Source of the DNA: Ignavibacteriales bacterium
GTDB lineage: Bacteria; Bacteroidota; Ignavibacteria; UBA10030
Direction: 5' to 3'
Assembly (NCBI GenBank): GCA_026390575.1
Contig: JAPLFR010000008.1
Location: 434,001-498,000 of the forward strand
Length of the DNA stretch: 64,000 nucleotides
Positions 1 through 8,989 of this stretch are shown here, one piece after another. Under the pieces are notes generated by a model. That model did no database searches and was not told the DNA's origin. It saw only the letters and a list, made by a program, of their open reading frames with translations. Position 1 is the first letter of the stretch. The number at the start of each line of letters is the position of its first letter. The position numbers and the translations under genes were made by a program.

Positions 1-387
1 AAGCACTGGATCAATATTGCCTAGACAGACGTACGAAGAAGATTTGAATCTTTCAGGAATTTTCGGATCGAATTTTTTAAACACATTAAGATCCGTAAAA
101 AGTGTATCACGAACATTGAGGTCGTAATGGTACTTTCCGCCCCATTGAAAGGTTTTCCCATGTTCGATGATTTGCAATCCATCCAAATCTATTTGCCGCG
201 ACTCCATGAATTTGATATGCTCCTTTGGAAAGTCTCCGCCGACCACACCAACCAGGCGTATCGGCACAGTGAAGTAGCTTGCCGCAACAGAAATGTACAC
301 TGCTGATCCGCCCAGCGCTTTTTTTACACTTCCAAAAGGTGTCTCGACAGTATCAAGTGCAACAGAGCCGACAACTAATAAACTCAC
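1..387 (-). CDS. PfkB-family sugar/nucleoside kinase, N-terminal part, runs off the left edge
   Basis: Only the first 129 codons are inside the window. The reading frame begins with a GTG at 387, six bases after an AAAGGA ribosome-binding site. The peptide starts MSLLVVGSVALDTVETPFG and then has KKALGGSAVYISVAAS, which matches the N-terminal glycine-rich substrate-binding signature of the PfkB/ribokinase family (beta strand, Asp of the sugar site, GGSA turn). Members phosphorylate sugars or nucleosides with ATP in the cytoplasm. The catalytic GAGD motif would lie in the missing C-terminal half, so the substrate cannot be inferred. It is probably co-oriented with the following NUDIX gene, 18 bases upstream. 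Confidence 0.8.
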   Translation of the reverse strand, partial: MSLLVVGSVALDTVETPFGSVKKALGGSAVYISVAASYFTVPIRLVGVVGGDFPKEHIKFMESRQIDLDGLQIIEHGKTFQWGGKYHYDLNVRDTLFTDLNVFKKFDPKIPERFKSSSYVCLGNIDPVL

Positions 388-405
388 GATTGTATCCTTT
401 CGATG

Positions 406-852
406 TTAGAATGGTGTAATTTCTACTAATTGGGCGGTTTCTTTATTCCCGATTATAAATTCATTTACAATATCCATAGAACGTCTTTGGCCAGGCCACA
501 CGAGTCTTTTTCTTGCATCTTCAAATCGCAACCATTCGAAGCGTTGATGTTCTGAGGATAAGTGCAGTGCTGAAGACGAATTGAACTCAACGGCAAACAC
601 TGGGACCAATTGAATCGTATCCTTTGCACGATCAAAATATGTATCTACATAAGGGATGGTCCAACAACGCTTAGGATGTACCCCTGTTTCTTCCTTCAGC
701 TCGCGTATCGCTGCTTTTAATGCACTTTCATTCTTTTTCATCGTTCCGGTTACAATCTGCCAGAGTCCGGGGTAAAGCTTTTCTTCTTGAGCACGCTGGA
801 GAACAAGAAAATGCGTTTCTGTCTTATGCACTCTAAAAACGCACACTTCCAC
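406..852 (-). CDS. NUDIX hydrolase, similar to dihydroneopterin triphosphate pyrophosphatase (NudB-like)
   Basis: A 148-residue NUDIX protein. The complete Nudix box is visible: G36-x5-E42-x7-R50-E51-L52-x-E54-E55-x-G57-V58, which binds Mg2+ and cleaves nucleoside-diphosphate-linked substrates. The strand FLVLQR before the box, the LWQIVTGT turn and the C-terminal SSEHQRFEWLRFEDA segment resemble NudB, the folate-pathway enzyme, but substrate assignment inside this superfamily is unreliable. The start is a GTG at 852 without an obvious Shine-Dalgarno. The frame stays open about 60 bases further upstream without an ATG, so a longer N-terminus from a non-standard start is possible. Confidence 0.8.
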   Translation of the reverse strand: MEVCVFRVHKTETHFLVLQRAQEEKLYPGLWQIVTGTMKKNESALKAAIRELKEETGVHPKRCWTIPYVDTYFDRAKDTIQLVPVFAVEFNSSSALHLSSEHQRFEWLRFEDARKRLVWPGQRRSMDIVNEFIIGNKETAQLVEITPF

Positions 853-954
853 AATTTGATTTACAATGCTTGCCAGATAAACTCTTTCTTCTATTGCAAA
901 AAAGATAAATCAATTTTAGTTGAATTCAAATTGCAGGATTTGTTGGATGTACAA

Positions 955-1743
955 TTAATCTCGTACTGACTGATTTCTCCAATTTGCCAGAAATATACCG
1001 CAAGCGATTCCGACATTGAGCGATTCTGCTTTACCGAAACGCGGAATACTTAAGACTTCATCAACTTGCTGAAGAATATCCGGGTTTACACCATGCGCCT
1101 CACTTCCTAGAATAAGAACTGATTTCTTCTGTGGTGAAGTAAAATTGAACGGTTTGCCATCAAGAGCAGTTGCAATGAGTTTGAAACTTTCGGATTTAAG
1201 ATGAGAGAGCGTTGTTTGTAAATCAATTTTCTCGAACACGTTCAAATGAAAAATAGAACCTGCAGTTGCACGGACTACTTTCTCATTGTAGAGTGAAACA
1301 CTTCCTTCGCCTAAAAGAACCGCATCAACACCGAACCAATCGCACGTGCGAAGTATGGTTCCCAAATTTCCCGGATCACTTACATTGTCGCACGCAACAA
1401 TATATTTTGCAAAACGAAGACATTGTATATCGAATGTCTCAGTGTGTTGGTGTACAAGAGCAACAATTCCTTGAGAATGTACTTCATCAGAAATTTGCTT
1501 TAGCTGCACTTCCTTCAATTCTTTTATCGGAATACTGCGGTTTTTTGCAAGTGCAAGTACTGATTGGTGCTCGGAATTTTGACCTGCTTCGGGCTTCACG
1601 GCAATCAGTTCAATGGAGAAATTTGACTCCAATGCATCTCGGAGCGGACGCCAGCCCTCAAGAAGAAATTTACGTTCGGTATCCCGATACTTCTTTTGCT
1701 GAAGTGAACGAAGATATTTTACTTCGGCTTGAGTTATATTCAT
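955..1743 (-). CDS. TrmH/SpoU family RNA 2'-O-ribose methyltransferase
   Basis: A 262-residue protein with the usual layout of RlmB-like enzymes. An N-terminal substrate-binding domain (residues 1-100, FLLEGWRPLRDAL) precedes a SPOUT knot domain. The three SpoU motifs are present: N126-x-G-x3-R132, L212-G-S-E-A-H-G around residues 212-218, and IPRFGKAESLNV ending near residue 244. The family transfers methyl from S-adenosylmethionine to a ribose 2'-OH in 23S rRNA or tRNA. The exact nucleoside cannot be read from sequence. It starts at an ATG and lies downstream of comEC, separated by a 13-bp palindrome. Confidence 0.88.
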   Translation of the reverse strand: MNITQAEVKYLRSLQQKKYRDTERKFLLEGWRPLRDALESNFSIELIAVKPEAGQNSEHQSVLALAKNRSIPIKELKEVQLKQISDEVHSQGIVALVHQHTETFDIQCLRFAKYIVACDNVSDPGNLGTILRTCDWFGVDAVLLGEGSVSLYNEKVVRATAGSIFHLNVFEKIDLQTTLSHLKSESFKLIATALDGKPFNFTSPQKKSVLILGSEAHGVNPDILQQVDEVLSIPRFGKAESLNVGIACGIFLANWRNQSVRD

Positions 1744-1790
1744 AATTGGAATATAGAGAAAAAGGCAAGGAGAAACAAAATATGATACGT

Positions 1791-1824
1791 AACCTTGTCA
1801 AAGTTCCAAACCTTTGACAAGGTT
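1791..1824. repeat. 13-bp perfect inverted repeat at the comEC 3' end
   Basis: AACCTTGTCAAAG (1791-1803) and its exact complement (1812-1824) are separated by an 8-base loop. The hairpin lies 13 bases beyond the comEC stop codon and ends 48 bases before the trmH-like start. It is stable enough to stop or protect the comEC transcript but has no U-tract, so it is either a weak or Rho-assisted terminator or a dispersed intergenic palindrome. Confidence 0.7.
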
Positions 1825-1836
1825 AAATTAGACCTT

Positions 1837-4239
1837 TTACCTCCATTCTTTTTTCGTCCATTTCATACCATCACTTTCTAATATGATTGCTCCTAATTTA
1901 TCAGTTCGCTGTATATCAATTAAATTCGCTTTCATCCGCCAAAGAGTGAATGGTGATGGATGGCGGAATTTATTATGATTTCCGACGGAGATCAGAACTG
2001 TCTGAGGACGAACAAGTTTTAGAAACTCTTCACTTGTACTGCTGATGCTCCCATGATGACCGGCTTTTAGAATATCGCTTGAAAGAAATGCACCATATTT
2101 GGGAATTATTCTATGTTCAACAGCTACTTCCGCATCTCCAACAAGCATTAACGATGAATTGCCATAAACGATTTTTAACACTATGGAAGAATTATTCATG
2201 TTCCTTTCTGCAATGTGATTCGAATCAGGATGGAGAACGTACACGCGCGCATTTGAATCTATTTGAATCTGATTTCCCGCTTGTACCGTCTTTATTCCTG
2301 AGTGTCTCGCTTCCGCAATTTCTAATACATCTTTTACTTGATGATTTGCTGCGGCAGGAGATGCCATAATTATCGTATCAATTTGTAGCAACTTGAGAAC
2401 TGATCCTGCTCCTCCCATGTGGTCACTGTGTGAATGAGTAATTAGTAAATAATCGAGCTTTGAAATTCCATTTCGTTTTAAGAATGGCACAATGGTACGC
2501 TCGCCTGCATCGAATTTCTGAGACAATGGACCGGCATCGATCAACATCCGTTTAGTATTTGGGAATTCAATTAAAATGGCATCGCCCTGTCCGACATCAA
2601 GAACTGTCGCAGTACACTTGGGATGCGCCAGAGATACGATATTCGAATAGAGAACATAATTACTAAACGCTAGAACCATAATGAGCAGCCATGCACGGAC
2701 GCGCGGCAAATTCAAATTGAAGATACCGATCACCAAGATATAATATCCGACAACAAACACAGCTGTGAAATGCCACGCTTCTAAATATGCAAATGGAGCA
2801 CTCGACGCTTGTTTAACGAATCCAAGCAAAAACCAAACTAAAAAATCATTTACCGATGCATATAATTTTGCAATCCACGGACTCATCGGATAAGATATAA
2901 TCTCCGCGGCTCCGATGAATGTATTGATTCCACTTATTGGCACGACTGGAATATTCGCGACTAAGGAAATAATGGATACGTGGCCAAAATAGTACGCAGT
3001 GAAAGGCACCGTTCCCAACTGAGCAGCAAGTGAAACAGCGAACAATTTCAGCACAGCATCAACAGCTTTGATTTCTTCAAATCGTTCTGGAATTTTCTTG
3101 ATAAGCGACTCAAGGCGAGGATAGAAATACACAATAGAGATCACTGCTGCAAATGATAGCTGAAAGCCGACATCGAACAACGTATTGGTGTTCCAAAAAA
3201 GAAGAATAAGCGCGGCAACACTAATTGAATTGTAAATGTCTGCTTTTCTTTCAAATAACGTTCCACAGAGAAGAACGATCGCCATAATCGTTGCACGGAC
3301 AACTGAGGCGCTTGATCCTGTGATCAACATATACACGATGAGTCCCAGAATTGTCGCGGCGATAACTGCTATCCGCGGCAACCGAAAGAAACCAAGAACA
3401 GAAAAGAAAATGAGTGCGACGAACGCAACATTCGAACCGGATACTGCCAAAATATGAATCGTGCCCGTATCCAAGAACGATTGTTTTACATCGGATGGGA
3501 TATCGGCGCGGTAACCAAATATGATTCCTTTTAAGAAACTTGCATGACGTGGAGTATGAAGACGATCAATGATGCGATACAACGCTTGTTGCACTGAATA
3601 TATCCAAGCTTGAAAGGAATTTCCATCCCCTTCTCCACGAATTCGCACATTATCTAATCCTTTGATAGTGACAATACCTTGAATATCGTTCAGTGCAAGA
3701 TATTTTCCGTAATCAAATTCCCCCGGATTTCGCTGAAACGGAAACGGCTCCAGTATTCCATGCACTTCGATTTTTTTTCCAAATTTAATTTCTTCTGTAG
3801 AGCGGTCTGTTTTTTCATATCTCAGCATGATCATGAGTCTGCGTGAATCCCGATCAATCTTTCCTTGTCGGATAATGCTGTCTGTGCGAACGACGCAACT
3901 CATTCGACGTTCCTGCTGGGCAGGTTCGGAATCAATTGCACCAAAGAGCATCACAGGCTCATCGGTGCTATGTGGTTCAAGTTCTCTCGAATTAAAATTT
4001 GATTGTTGGAAGGTTTGAAGGAACATACCAAGCAGTATAACTGCACATTGGAGAACTATCTCAGCAAATACTATCCATGTATCTTTCCAGAATAATATCG
4101 CAGAGATAAAAACAGTAATAACAGTAAGGGCGAACAAATAGAGAGGAGGGGATGAAATCCAGGTCGCAAGAATAATTCCGGCGGAGAAAATAAGAACCAA
4201 CCGCAGTGCTGGACGGCTCTGGAACATAAATACGCTCAC
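1837..4239 (-). CDS. comEC: DNA internalization / competence protein ComEC/Rec2
   Basis: An 800-residue polytopic protein with the full ComEC layout. It has N-terminal membrane segments (about residues 10-75), a soluble DUF4131-type domain (about 80-215), a multi-helix competence channel (about 235-530), and a C-terminal metallo-beta-lactamase domain from about 545. The last contains DVGQGDAILIEFP and the metal-binding H602-S-H604-S-D606-H607. It forms the inner-membrane channel for single-stranded DNA during natural transformation, and the MBL domain may be the nuclease. Its ATG overlaps the stop of the upstream phosphatase-like gene by four bases (ATGA), so the two are translationally coupled. 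The pilin-like genes at 40-42.5 kb could belong to the same uptake machinery, but that is only inference. Confidence 0.93.
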   Translation of the reverse strand: MSVFMFQSRPALRLVLIFSAGIILATWISSPPLYLFALTVITVFISAILFWKDTWIVFAEIVLQCAVILLGMFLQTFQQSNFNSRELEPHSTDEPVMLFGAIDSEPAQQERRMSCVVRTDSIIRQGKIDRDSRRLMIMLRYEKTDRSTEEIKFGKKIEVHGILEPFPFQRNPGEFDYGKYLALNDIQGIVTIKGLDNVRIRGEGDGNSFQAWIYSVQQALYRIIDRLHTPRHASFLKGIIFGYRADIPSDVKQSFLDTGTIHILAVSGSNVAFVALIFFSVLGFFRLPRIAVIAATILGLIVYMLITGSSASVVRATIMAIVLLCGTLFERKADIYNSISVAALILLFWNTNTLFDVGFQLSFAAVISIVYFYPRLESLIKKIPERFEEIKAVDAVLKLFAVSLAAQLGTVPFTAYYFGHVSIISLVANIPVVPISGINTFIGAAEIISYPMSPWIAKLYASVNDFLVWFLLGFVKQASSAPFAYLEAWHFTAVFVVGYYILVIGIFNLNLPRVRAWLLIMVLAFSNYVLYSNIVSLAHPKCTATVLDVGQGDAILIEFPNTKRMLIDAGPLSQKFDAGERTIVPFLKRNGISKLDYLLITHSHSDHMGGAGSVLKLLQIDTIIMASPAAANHQVKDVLEIAEARHSGIKTVQAGNQIQIDSNARVYVLHPDSNHIAERNMNNSSIVLKIVYGNSSLMLVGDAEVAVEHRIIPKYGAFLSSDILKAGHHGSISSTSEEFLKLVRPQTVLISVGNHNKFRHPSPFTLWRMKANLIDIQRTDKLGAIILESDGMKWTKKEWR

Positions 4240-5174
4240 GAATCAAGAAAGAGTCTGACGATTGCAGGTGTAATGTGCGTAAGATTTTTTATTCGCTTTG
4301 CTATTTTATGACAATGCTTGCCTGCAAGAATACACGGCACCCTATTGCGCGTGTGTGATTTGGTAGAAAGATCTTCAATGTTCCCATGGTCACTGACAAT
4401 CATGAGTAATGTGTTTCTGGGATCAAACGATTGTAAAAAACCCGACAGAAATTCATCGAGACGTTCCAGCACTTCCACCGCGAACGCCATCTTTTGACTG
4501 TGACCGGCATGATCGGTCAACCAGTACTCGAATAGTGTAAAATCATACCGTGCCGCGATGTGCGCAAGATGCTTGCCTGCTGTTTCAGGTGTGATCAATG
4601 AGATTTCAGGGTGTCCAAGTTCCGGCCATTGTGTGCGAATAAAGTCTGCAGAAATTCCTTCATCTCGCTGAAGATCTTGGGCTGTGAGTAACGGAACACC
4701 AGCAAGATGACATGCGAGTGTTGTCGCTGTAAGACGTCTGGTGCCGGATTCTGTGTAATCGAAAAAGCGCTGAGGAAAAGCATTGGTGAACACCACTGAC
4801 TTACCTTTTGCCTTCAATCGATAAAAGATATTTTTCTCTGCAATGACCTGACGAAGAATCGATGGTGGGTAGGGTCCAAAATGCCTGCCAAATTTCTTCG
4901 CTCCATTGACACCTGTGAACATTGCAGTTTGGCCGGTTCCACTTTGCGGCAAACCGGCTACACCAAGCGTCGCATTAATTGCAAGTACTTCAGCTTGATC
5001 TGTTGATTTTTTTTTAAATGGGAGAAACGGTAGTTCTCCTCCGCACAGTGTTGTCAACGTTGGCATCCGTGCACGAAGGAATGGATTCACATCCGCATCT
5101 TTCTTTCCGACGCCGACACCATCGAGAAAGAGCAGAACGACATGGAAATTCGAATTTTGGGTTTCACTCCCCAA
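4236..5174 (-). CDS. alkaline-phosphatase-superfamily metalloenzyme (iPGM/phosphopentomutase-like)
   Basis: A 312-residue cytoplasmic protein without a signal peptide. Metal-binding signatures of the superfamily are visible: LLFLDGVG with D18 near the N-terminus, the LPQSGTGQTAMFTG nucleophile region around residues 75-88, WLTDHAGHSQ, and VSDHGNIED near the C-terminus. These resemble cofactor-independent phosphoglycerate mutase and phosphopentomutase, but the protein is much shorter than iPGM and lacks its inserted transferase domain. Its reaction is therefore unknown and may be phosphoester hydrolysis. It is embedded between dtd (19 bases upstream) and comEC (4-base overlap), suggesting one operon. 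Confidence 0.75.
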   Translation of the reverse strand: MGSETQNSNFHVVLLFLDGVGVGKKDADVNPFLRARMPTLTTLCGGELPFLPFKKKSTDQAEVLAINATLGVAGLPQSGTGQTAMFTGVNGAKKFGRHFGPYPPSILRQVIAEKNIFYRLKAKGKSVVFTNAFPQRFFDYTESGTRRLTATTLACHLAGVPLLTAQDLQRDEGISADFIRTQWPELGHPEISLITPETAGKHLAHIAARYDFTLFEYWLTDHAGHSQKMAFAVEVLERLDEFLSGFLQSFDPRNTLLMIVSDHGNIEDLSTKSHTRNRVPCILAGKHCHKIAKRIKNLTHITPAIVRLFLDS

Positions 5175-5193
5175 CGTCAGACTTCCCTTCTCA

Positions 5194-5646
5194 CTATTGA
5201 TTCTTGCTTTCTACCATCAACGTTACTGGCCCATCATTGACAAGTTCGACATCCATCATTGCGCGAAAAACACCGGAATCAACGTGTTGTTCGCCTAACT
5301 GTTTTTGTAAATGCCTGATGAAATGATCGTAGAGAGTTTCGGCAATCTGCGGAGATGCAGCATCAGTATAACTTGGCCGATTCCCTTTTTGAGTGTCGCC
5401 GTAAAGCGTGAACTGCGAAACCACCATCACTGCGCCCTTTACATCCTTGACGGAAAGATTCATCTTCCTTGCTTCATCTTCAAAAATGCGAAGTGACGAA
5501 CAACGCTCCGCAAGATATTCCGCATCGGACTCTCTATCGCCGTTCTTGATACCAAGGAGGATAAGAATTCCATTTTCGATTGAACTATGTAACGTTCCGT
5601 CGATTGTTACTGAACAGTGCTTTACTCGCTGAACTATTGCACGCAT
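5194..5646 (-). CDS. dtd: D-aminoacyl-tRNA deacylase
   Basis: A 150-residue protein matching Dtd over its full length. It begins MRAIVQRVKHCSVTIDG and has the two diagnostic motifs, VSQFTLYGDTQKGNRPSY in the middle and NDGPVTLMVES at the C-terminus (the Gly-cisPro loop and Thr of the active site). Dtd hydrolyses D-amino acids mischarged onto tRNA, mainly D-Tyr, as a cytoplasmic dimer. It is the first gene of a probable dtd, phosphatase-like, comEC transcription unit. Length and motifs are standard and nothing is missing. Confidence 0.95.
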   Translation of the reverse strand: MRAIVQRVKHCSVTIDGTLHSSIENGILILLGIKNGDRESDAEYLAERCSSLRIFEDEARKMNLSVKDVKGAVMVVSQFTLYGDTQKGNRPSYTDAASPQIAETLYDHFIRHLQKQLGEQHVDSGVFRAMMDVELVNDGPVTLMVESKNQ

Positions 5647-5743
5647 GATTGGTAATTAGCTTTTGTGAGAAGAAACGACTCGTTGAAATAGAATATTCTC
5701 TTTACTACTTCAGATAATAATTACGCTGATGGAAGATCCGCAA

Positions 5744-6661
5744 TCAATTTAGACTTATCAAATTCGACGGCAATCCAGCCCAAATTCCGGATACAACACG
5801 CGGTACTCCCTGTAAATCATTTGCAATTTGAAGTTGCTCTACTCCAGCACTTTTCAATTCATGTGCAACCTTTTCTGCTTGGTGAAAACCAACTTCAAAG
5901 AGAATACCGCCGCCGGGTTTGAGAATATCAGGAATAATTCCAATGAGGCGATGGTAGAATTGAAATCCATCCTTGCCGTCGGTCACCGCTACTGAAGGTT
6001 CGAAATCCCGCACTTCCGCATGCAATTGTTCCCACTCGTCTTTCGGAACATAAGGAGGATTACTCACAAGAAGATCAAATCGTTCTCGGAATAATTCTTC
6101 TGATCGATCAAATACATCGATGAGAGAAAATTGAATCTGTGAATCAACGGAGTGCAGTCGCGCATTCTTCTCGGCAACAATCAATGCTTCTTGACTAATG
6201 TCGATTGCTGTAACGTACGCATGCTTGATATACTTTGCGAGTGATACTGCAATATTTCCGCTTCCCGTTCCAACTTCTAGCACATGGATCTGTGCATCGC
6301 CGGAATAACGCTGGCATAATAACATTGCTTGTTCAATGAGGGTTTCTGTTTCGGGGCGCGGGATGAGCACACGTGCATCGACGGCAAAGTGAAGTCCCAT
6401 AAAACTTGTTGAACCGATAATATATTGCACCGGCTCTCGCTTTAATCGTCGTTCAAACAATGTGCGAAATTGCTTCAGTTCTCCGGGTGTGAGTGGTTTA
6501 TCAAAATGGAGATAAAGTTGAATTCGCTGCAGGTCTAACGCATGTGCAAGAAGGAGTTCGACGTTGAGACGGGCATCCTCGAATCCTTTACGTTGAAGGT
6601 GCTCTATCGCAGATTTCATTAATTCACGAACAGTCCATACTCGCGTCTTATCTTCTGGCAT
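5744..6661 (-). CDS. prmC: peptide chain release factor N5-glutamine methyltransferase
   Basis: A 305-residue class I methyltransferase with the PrmC/HemK layout. A helical N-terminal RF-binding domain (residues 1-90, ARLNVELLLAHAL) is followed by a Rossmann fold with the SAM motif VLEVGTGSGNIAVSLA and the catalytic NPPYVP tetrapeptide region near residue 195. The enzyme methylates the Gln of the GGQ motif of release factors RF1 and RF2. It starts with ATG at 6661, six bases after the stop of the upstream small basic-tailed gene, so the two are likely co-transcribed. Release factor genes are not in this window. Confidence 0.93.
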   Translation of the reverse strand: MPEDKTRVWTVRELMKSAIEHLQRKGFEDARLNVELLLAHALDLQRIQLYLHFDKPLTPGELKQFRTLFERRLKREPVQYIIGSTSFMGLHFAVDARVLIPRPETETLIEQAMLLCQRYSGDAQIHVLEVGTGSGNIAVSLAKYIKHAYVTAIDISQEALIVAEKNARLHSVDSQIQFSLIDVFDRSEELFRERFDLLVSNPPYVPKDEWEQLHAEVRDFEPSVAVTDGKDGFQFYHRLIGIIPDILKPGGGILFEVGFHQAEKVAHELKSAGVEQLQIANDLQGVPRVVSGIWAGLPSNLISLN

Positions 6662-6667
6662 ACCGAC

Positions 6668-7210
6668 TTATTTCTTGCTCCGTTTGTGCGCCTTCGATTT
6701 TCGGTTTTTGACTGGCTTCGCTCGTTTTATTGATTTAGCTTTTTGATGAGAAGTTTTTTTCTTCCCGGATTTTTTAACTAAGTTTTTCGATACGCTCACT
6801 GATTTTGTATTGGCGGAAATATTATTTGAGTTACCTGTCTGGCCCACAAACGCTCTTCGCCGAATACTTCCTACTTCCTCTTCATCCTCATTGATCACAG
6901 TTTCAACAATTCGTCTGCTTCGCAACTTCACACGGTCCTCTGAAAAGAAACCAAGATGTTCCATCTCCGAATCTTCTATTTCCACATCCGGCAAGATTTC
7001 TTCATCCTCCTGAATTTTAATCTGCGCAGGTACAATTTGGAAACGGTTGTCGCCTTCAAGCATCGCGCTAAAATCCGACAAGGATGCAACTTCGAATCCC
7101 TTCGTCTTGGAACGTTTAGCGATCTCTTCCCACACTTGACGAACCGGCGCCAAAGGTTCTTGGCGAACACTGAGAATCAACTCAGCTTCATTTAAACATC
7201 TCTCGTACAC
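6668..7210 (-). CDS. unknown protein with acidic middle and lysine-rich C-terminal tail
   Basis: A 180-residue protein that I do not recognise. The start is decided by a GTG at 7210 preceded by AAGGAG six bases away. A longer frame reaching 7333 would overlap the MFS gene and has no ribosome-binding site. Residues 1-65 form a compact helical domain (YERCLNEAELILSVRQEP) that resembles the winged-helix HARE or RNA-polymerase delta N-terminal domain, but only loosely. Residues 65-110 are acidic (EDEE repeats). The last 40 residues are almost all Lys, Arg and Ser, suggesting nucleic-acid or ribosome binding. It is coupled to prmC (six-base gap). Confidence 0.7.
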   Translation of the reverse strand: MYERCLNEAELILSVRQEPLAPVRQVWEEIAKRSKTKGFEVASLSDFSAMLEGDNRFQIVPAQIKIQEDEEILPDVEIEDSEMEHLGFFSEDRVKLRSRRIVETVINEDEEEVGSIRRRAFVGQTGNSNNISANTKSVSVSKNLVKKSGKKKTSHQKAKSIKRAKPVKNRKSKAHKRSKK

Positions 7211-7265
7211 AGCTGACTCCTTGAATAAGTATAAAGTAAAAATATTTCCTATGAAAAATGTAAAG

Positions 7266-8513
7266 TTATTTCGAGGAAAGCGCAAGCTTCTCTGCACGCG
7301 GATTTGGTGTACGCACCAAGACAACAATGCCACTCAGACCAACAACCAACGAGAACAAAAAGACAATATTGTAACCATAGGTTGCGGACAATAATCCGGC
7401 GAATGGTGTAATAAGGTAGAACGGGGCAAACCAGGCATTCATCAGCCCTACATACATGGGTCGTTCTCCATCCGGTGCGCATTCAACCGCAAAATTGTAC
7501 CGCATCGCTGTTTCAGCACCAACATTTATACCAAAGAAAAGAAAAACAAAATAAAACCAGGTTACAGATTGCGCCAACCATGCAGTTGCAATTGCCAGCA
7601 ATAGACTTGCCCCGCAGACAACCAAGGCACTCTTCGTTCCTCTTGCATCGGCAAGCCAACCTAAAAACACGCCACTCATAATCTGTCCAATAATCATCAG
7701 AATTGTGAATATACCAACCACATATTCAGAAAGATCAAACCGTTTCATAGCTGCAATAGTGAAGAATGCAGCTGATGAAAAACTGATTGTGAGTAAGGCG
7801 GAGGCAATTAAAAATTTTCTAAAGAAGCGATTGCCAGCGACAATTGAACATACACGAGCAAAGAGATCTGCTAGACGTACTGGAGCTGAAACAGGAGAAG
7901 GCAACTCTTCGACAACTTTATGCTGTGCCGCCAATGAACTTGTTTGAAATAGAAACGCAAGTCCGATTGCTGAAGCATAATTATATGGAAAACGGAGCAT
8001 CGTGAGTAGTGCTGTTAAGATAAAGCCGTTGAGCAAAGCAAGTAAAGCAGCGAGAGATACTCGCCAGCCCATTATTTTTCCTCTTCTTTCTGGCGATGTT
8101 GTCTTTGCTAAAAAGTCCATCCAGATAGGAGAAATTGAACCTGATGTCGCTTGATTAGAAATATATAATAGAAACAGTAACGTTAGGGAAAGTGTCGGCG
8201 CAGAAGCTCCCCATCCTGCAATAACACAAGCAAGCAGAAGAATATGCAAACGTTGAATGAATCCATATTTAATGACTGTCGATTTGCGATATTGCGATGC
8301 ACCAGAATAGTTTGCCGCAATAACTTGCGGCATAAAGTAGGCAAGATACACTACGACGGGCCAAGTGCCGATAAGAACATCGCTGCCGCCCAACCGCTTA
8401 ATCAGAGCAGGCATCATCGTCTGTACTGGAATGAGAGCTCCCGTACTGATATAGAGTGCCCCTTCCACGATGTGGTAGCGCTCATTTCTCGTTTGCAGAA
8501 CGTGCAAATTCAT
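7266..8513 (-). CDS. major facilitator superfamily transporter
   Basis: A 415-residue protein with about 12 hydrophobic segments spread evenly along its length and short charged loops. The cytoplasmic loop between helices 2 and 3 is RKSTVIKYGFIQR, and the 4-5 region reads SPERRGKIMGWRVS, a common MFS pattern. MFS proteins move small solutes through the inner membrane using ion gradients. The substrate cannot be inferred; closest in style are uncharacterised permeases of the EmrA/UhpC-like bulk. It starts at ATG 8513 and lies directly after the hairpin terminator of the upstream response regulator, so it should have its own promoter. Confidence 0.85.
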   Translation of the reverse strand: MNLHVLQTRNERYHIVEGALYISTGALIPVQTMMPALIKRLGGSDVLIGTWPVVVYLAYFMPQVIAANYSGASQYRKSTVIKYGFIQRLHILLLACVIAGWGASAPTLSLTLLFLLYISNQATSGSISPIWMDFLAKTTSPERRGKIMGWRVSLAALLALLNGFILTALLTMLRFPYNYASAIGLAFLFQTSSLAAQHKVVEELPSPVSAPVRLADLFARVCSIVAGNRFFRKFLIASALLTISFSSAAFFTIAAMKRFDLSEYVVGIFTILMIIGQIMSGVFLGWLADARGTKSALVVCGASLLLAIATAWLAQSVTWFYFVFLFFGINVGAETAMRYNFAVECAPDGERPMYVGLMNAWFAPFYLITPFAGLLSATYGYNIVFLFSLVVGLSGIVVLVRTPNPRAEKLALSSK

Positions 8514-8531
8514 AGTCTCTCTGCATAATAA

Positions 8532-8556
8532 AAAAGGTCACGCTCGGTGACCTTTT
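8532..8556 (-). terminator. Rho-independent terminator of the receiver-domain gene
   Basis: A perfect 10-bp stem, AAAAGGTCAC (8532-8541) with GTGACCTTTT (8547-8556), and a 5-base loop. Read on the minus strand it ends in TTTTTTATTA, a U-tract. It lies about 30 bases after the stop of the response regulator gene and before the MFS gene. Confidence 0.85.
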
Positions 8557-8584
8557 CCATTCGACATCGTTGAGCGTGCTTCTG

Positions 8585-8989
8585 CTACTTTTGCATTTTT
8601 TCGGCAAACAGCTGAGCAACTTTTTCAATATCATAGCCGACTTTTGGCAGATAGATACCGCCATGTTTTTCTACCATCGATTTCAATGTATCATATGCGT
8701 CGGCACTGCAAAAAAAAGTTGGCGTTGTCCGATTCGGACCTTCTTTCTTTGCTAATTGAAGAAGTGCGATACCCGGAAGATGCCCTTTGAGATTGTTATC
8801 TTTAAAATCATTATCGAGGATTATCAAATTGAAAACTTCAGATTTTATCTTCGCCCATGTTTCCACACTCGTAGCCGTCTCAATAATTTCAATCTCGTCT
8901 CCTAAGATGGCGGTGACAACTTCAAGCGCAAAACCATGAGATTTGCGCTGTCCTTCGTCGTCATCAGCTACAAGAACTTTATACGGCAT
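8585..8989 (-). CDS. stand-alone response regulator receiver domain
   Basis: A 134-residue CheY-like protein with no output domain. The acidic pocket (VADDDEG, D9-D11), the phospho-acceptor region LIILDND with D59, a Ser at the position-4 switch (FFCSAD) and the conserved Lys K116 (YLPKVG) are present. There is a longer than usual insertion between beta1 and beta2 (TAILGDEIEI). It would be phosphorylated by a histidine kinase, but no kinase gene lies nearby. The gene is monocistronic, ended by a strong hairpin, and separated by 117 bases from the upstream amidohydrolase gene. The target is unknown. Confidence 0.85.
   Translation of the reverse strand: MPYKVLVADDDEGQRKSHGFALEVVTAILGDEIEIIETATSVETWAKIKSEVFNLIILDNDFKDNNLKGHLPGIALLQLAKKEGPNRTTPTFFCSADAYDTLKSMVEKHGGIYLPKVGYDIEKVAQLFAEKMQK

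Noticed and set aside
7211-7333. Longer N-terminus of the basic-tailed protein
   Set aside because: It would overlap the MFS gene by 68 bases and has no ribosome-binding site, whereas GTG 7210 has AAGGAG at ideal spacing.
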